Below, in pieces: positions 62,134-64,000 of a stretch of 64,000 bases of DNA. A program made the position numbers and the translations under genes. A model generated the notes under the pieces. It was not told the DNA's origin, made no database searches, and was given only the letters and a program-made list of their open reading frames with translations. Each line of letters starts with the position of its first letter. Position 1 is the first letter of the stretch. The stretch is from Orbilia blumenaviensis (taxonomy: Eukaryota > Ascomycota > Orbiliomycetes > Orbiliales > Orbiliaceae): assembly GCA_036872755.1 (NCBI GenBank), contig JAVHNS010000006.1, forward strand, positions 2,108,001 through 2,172,000, written 5' to 3'.

Positions 62134-63690
62134 ATGTCCGGTGCCGTAGTGGATAGCCCGGCGGCGCTTCCCGCTGCTCCTTCTGTCAAGAAGAAGCCAG
62201 TTTCTTTTAGCAATCTATTACGTAGGTTTTCCCACCTCAATCTGATATCTGCGTTCACACTTTTCGGGTGTGGAGTTCCGAGGCATAGCTGACTGTTGTT
62301 TCTGTGTTATAGTTGGTGCTGGATTAAACATGTTTGAGTAAGTGGCATAGATTCATTATGAAGGCGTGGGATGGAGATGGCATAGAATCACCAGAAGCTG
62401 ACTTGAGATTGTTATGATATGAAGAGTTACAACATTGGGCCAGGTATGTTCTCAGACAACTGTTATATCTTTGAATAAATGACGTAGACTAACGATTTGA
62501 ATAGCCCTTAGAAGTTATCAAGGTACATTCGATCTCAATCGGGGAATGATTATATTTTAAGGCAGGATCACTAATACTCCCGTTCGACAGACGCACATGG
62601 CCGCCAACAGAGGAGATTCGCTGCCTGCTGCTATTCCTAAGATTTGGGCCAGAGGTGGTCCCTTCGGTTTCTACCAGGGTTTAATACCATGGGTTCGTGC
62701 TACATACCATTTTAGGTCCAGCGATTGGGAATATACTAATTATGATGATACTAGGCCTGGATTGAGGCTTCCACCAAGGGCGCTGTCCTGTTATTCGTTT
62801 CCTCTGAAGCCGAGTATGTTGCCTATACAATAATTTATATACGAACCATATCCTAACGAGCTACACGCAGGTACTACGCCCGCACAGCTGGCGCCGCGCC
62901 ATTCTTAGCAGGTATCACTGGTGGTGTCGTCGGTGGTGTCGCACAGGCCTATGCCACCATGGGTTTCTGCACCTGCATGAAGACAGTCGAGATCACCCGT
63001 CACAAGCAGGCTGCTGCCGGTGCGAAGCCACAATCCTCCATGGCCGTCTTCATGGACATCTACCGTCGCGAGGGTATTCGCGGCATCAACCGAGGTGTCA
63101 ATGCCGTCGCAATCAGACAGATGACGAACTGGGGTAGCAGATTCGGATTGAGTCGGCTGGCGGAGCAAGGGATCAGAGATATCAGAGGCAAAGGCGAGAA
63201 GGATTCCTTGACGGCCGTTGAGAAGATTGCGGCATCGGCCGTCGGTGGTGGGTTGAGCGCCTGGAATCAGCCCATCGAGGTTATCAGAGTAGAAATGCAG
63301 AGCAAGACCGTTGATCCGAACCGGCCTAAGAACTTGACTGTGGCCAAGGCTTTCAAGTGAGTTTTTTGGTGTTTTTGTTTTTTTCCGTCATATTATCGGA
63401 TACCCGAGGTTATTGTTGGAGCCTACTTGCTAACATGCGGAATTTAGCTATATCTACTCCAACAACGGTCTTAAGGGCCTGTACCGCGGTGTCACACCCA
63501 GAATAGGTCTTGGTATCTGGCAGACAGTGTGCATGGTCGGTCTTGGTGATATGTGAGTTTCCAAATATTACCTTCGGTTATCTATCGATAATAGTTTTTT
63601 TTTGTTGTTGTTACTAACCCGACACAAAACTACAGGGCCAAGGAAGCCGTCGAGAAGCTCACCGGCGAGAAGGTTACCGCGAAACACTAA
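62134..63690 (+). CDS. YHM2: Mitochondrial citrate/2-oxoglutarate carrier Yhm2
   Basis: Nine exons: 62134-62221, 62313-62337, 62425-62443, 62505-62522, 62591-62692, 62755-62813, 62871-63356, 63448-63552, 63636-63690 (318 residues, close to yeast Yhm2). Yhm2 exchanges citrate for 2-oxoglutarate across the inner membrane and supports cytosolic NADPH. Characteristic sequence: [17 protein letters not shown], the first carrier repeat [92 protein letters not shown], and [18 protein letters not shown] ending in VTAKH. Exons 2-4 are only 25, 19 and 18 nt; each is required to reconstruct [23 protein letters not shown]. Intron 5 uses a less common GTTCGT donor. Confidence 0.96.
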
Positions 63691-64000
63691 ATCGATAATT
63701 ACCTGAAACAAACAAATCAACCATTCCTATTCGGATTACTACATCTCCGATATCTGCCTACTTAAAGTGTGCGCGGCGAAATTATATAGGTCTTTGGGGC
63801 GAGATTTTTGGATGTTTTTGTCGGTATATAGTGTATTCTACCCTTGGTACCCTGGACAGGCCCGTTTACTAGGTATCGAGGAATGGGTTGCATATACATA
63901 TGATCAATGTCGTAGCAGCGTTTCGGATTTTTTATGTCCTTTTCCTCTTCCTCTTCTTCCTCTTCTTCACCTACCTCTTCATGCTACCTTTTTTCTGTCT
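63691..64000. other. 3' flank of YHM2 to the window end
   Basis: 310 bp of AT-rich sequence ending in a CTTCTT-rich pyrimidine block at about 63944-63982. No further gene start is visible. Confidence 0.5.

Overview
The window is nuclear DNA from a filamentous ascomycete. Evidence: genes are split by many short introns (48-287 nt, mostly 54-100) with GT..AG ends and CTAAC-like branch points. The proteins best match Pezizomycotina families, including AA9 lytic polysaccharide monooxygenase with a CBM1, a fungal-type Yhm2 carrier and a Laa2-like adaptor accessory protein. The intergenic spaces are long (0.3-3.5 kb). The intron-dense Yhm2 and NDUFS1 genes would suit an early-diverging lineage such as Orbiliomycetes or Pezizomycetes, but that is inference. 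No transposon, CRISPR array, rRNA or prophage-like element was recognised. All spliced models below were built by hand from reading frames, splice signals and family conservation; every complete model has a total length divisible by three.

Layout. 1-9 kb: a partial unknown gene (-), TAF11 (+), mitochondrial insertase OXA1 (+), a Laa2-like clathrin-adaptor accessory protein (-). 9.1 kb: an intron-containing tRNA-Arg(UCU) (-). 11.4-16.3 kb: S-adenosylmethionine decarboxylase (+) with an upstream ORF in its leader, then GTP cyclohydrolase I (+). 17-22.5 kb: a basic low-complexity protein (+) and malic enzyme (-, 11 exons). 22.4-25.9 kb: no gene seen. 25.9-30 kb: a 1257-residue proline-rich/coiled-coil protein (-). 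32.3-36 kb: complex I 75-kDa subunit (-) and mitoribosomal protein mS33 (-). 36.4-39.7 kb: a WD40 protein (+). 41.8-43 kb: AA9-CBM1 LPMO (+). 43.7-45.5 kb: RNase III (-). 46.5-48.2 kb: EMC7 (+) and a small cupin (-). 48.8-51 kb: SF3B2/Cus1 (-). 52.4-54.3 kb: a Sly41-like triose-phosphate-type transporter (+). 56.2-57 kb: a small secreted I9-type inhibitor (-). 58.3-60.2 kb: an RS/RD/RE-rich protein (+). 62.1-63.7 kb: citrate/oxoglutarate carrier Yhm2 (+).

How the genes relate. Most are housekeeping: transcription and splicing (TAF11, SF3B2, possibly the RS protein), mitochondria (OXA1, NDUFS1, mS33, Yhm2), polyamine and folate/pterin metabolism, and membrane traffic (Laa2-like, EMC7, Sly41-like). 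There is no sign of a biosynthetic cluster; divergent pairs sharing promoters are TAF11 with the first gene, mS33/WD40, RNase III/EMC7 and SF3B2/Sly41-like. The most interesting signals are post-transcriptional: a malic-enzyme terminal intron whose splicing would expose a C-terminal -AKL peroxisomal signal, an AdoMetDC leader uORF with its own candidate intron, and several exons of only 10-25 nt.
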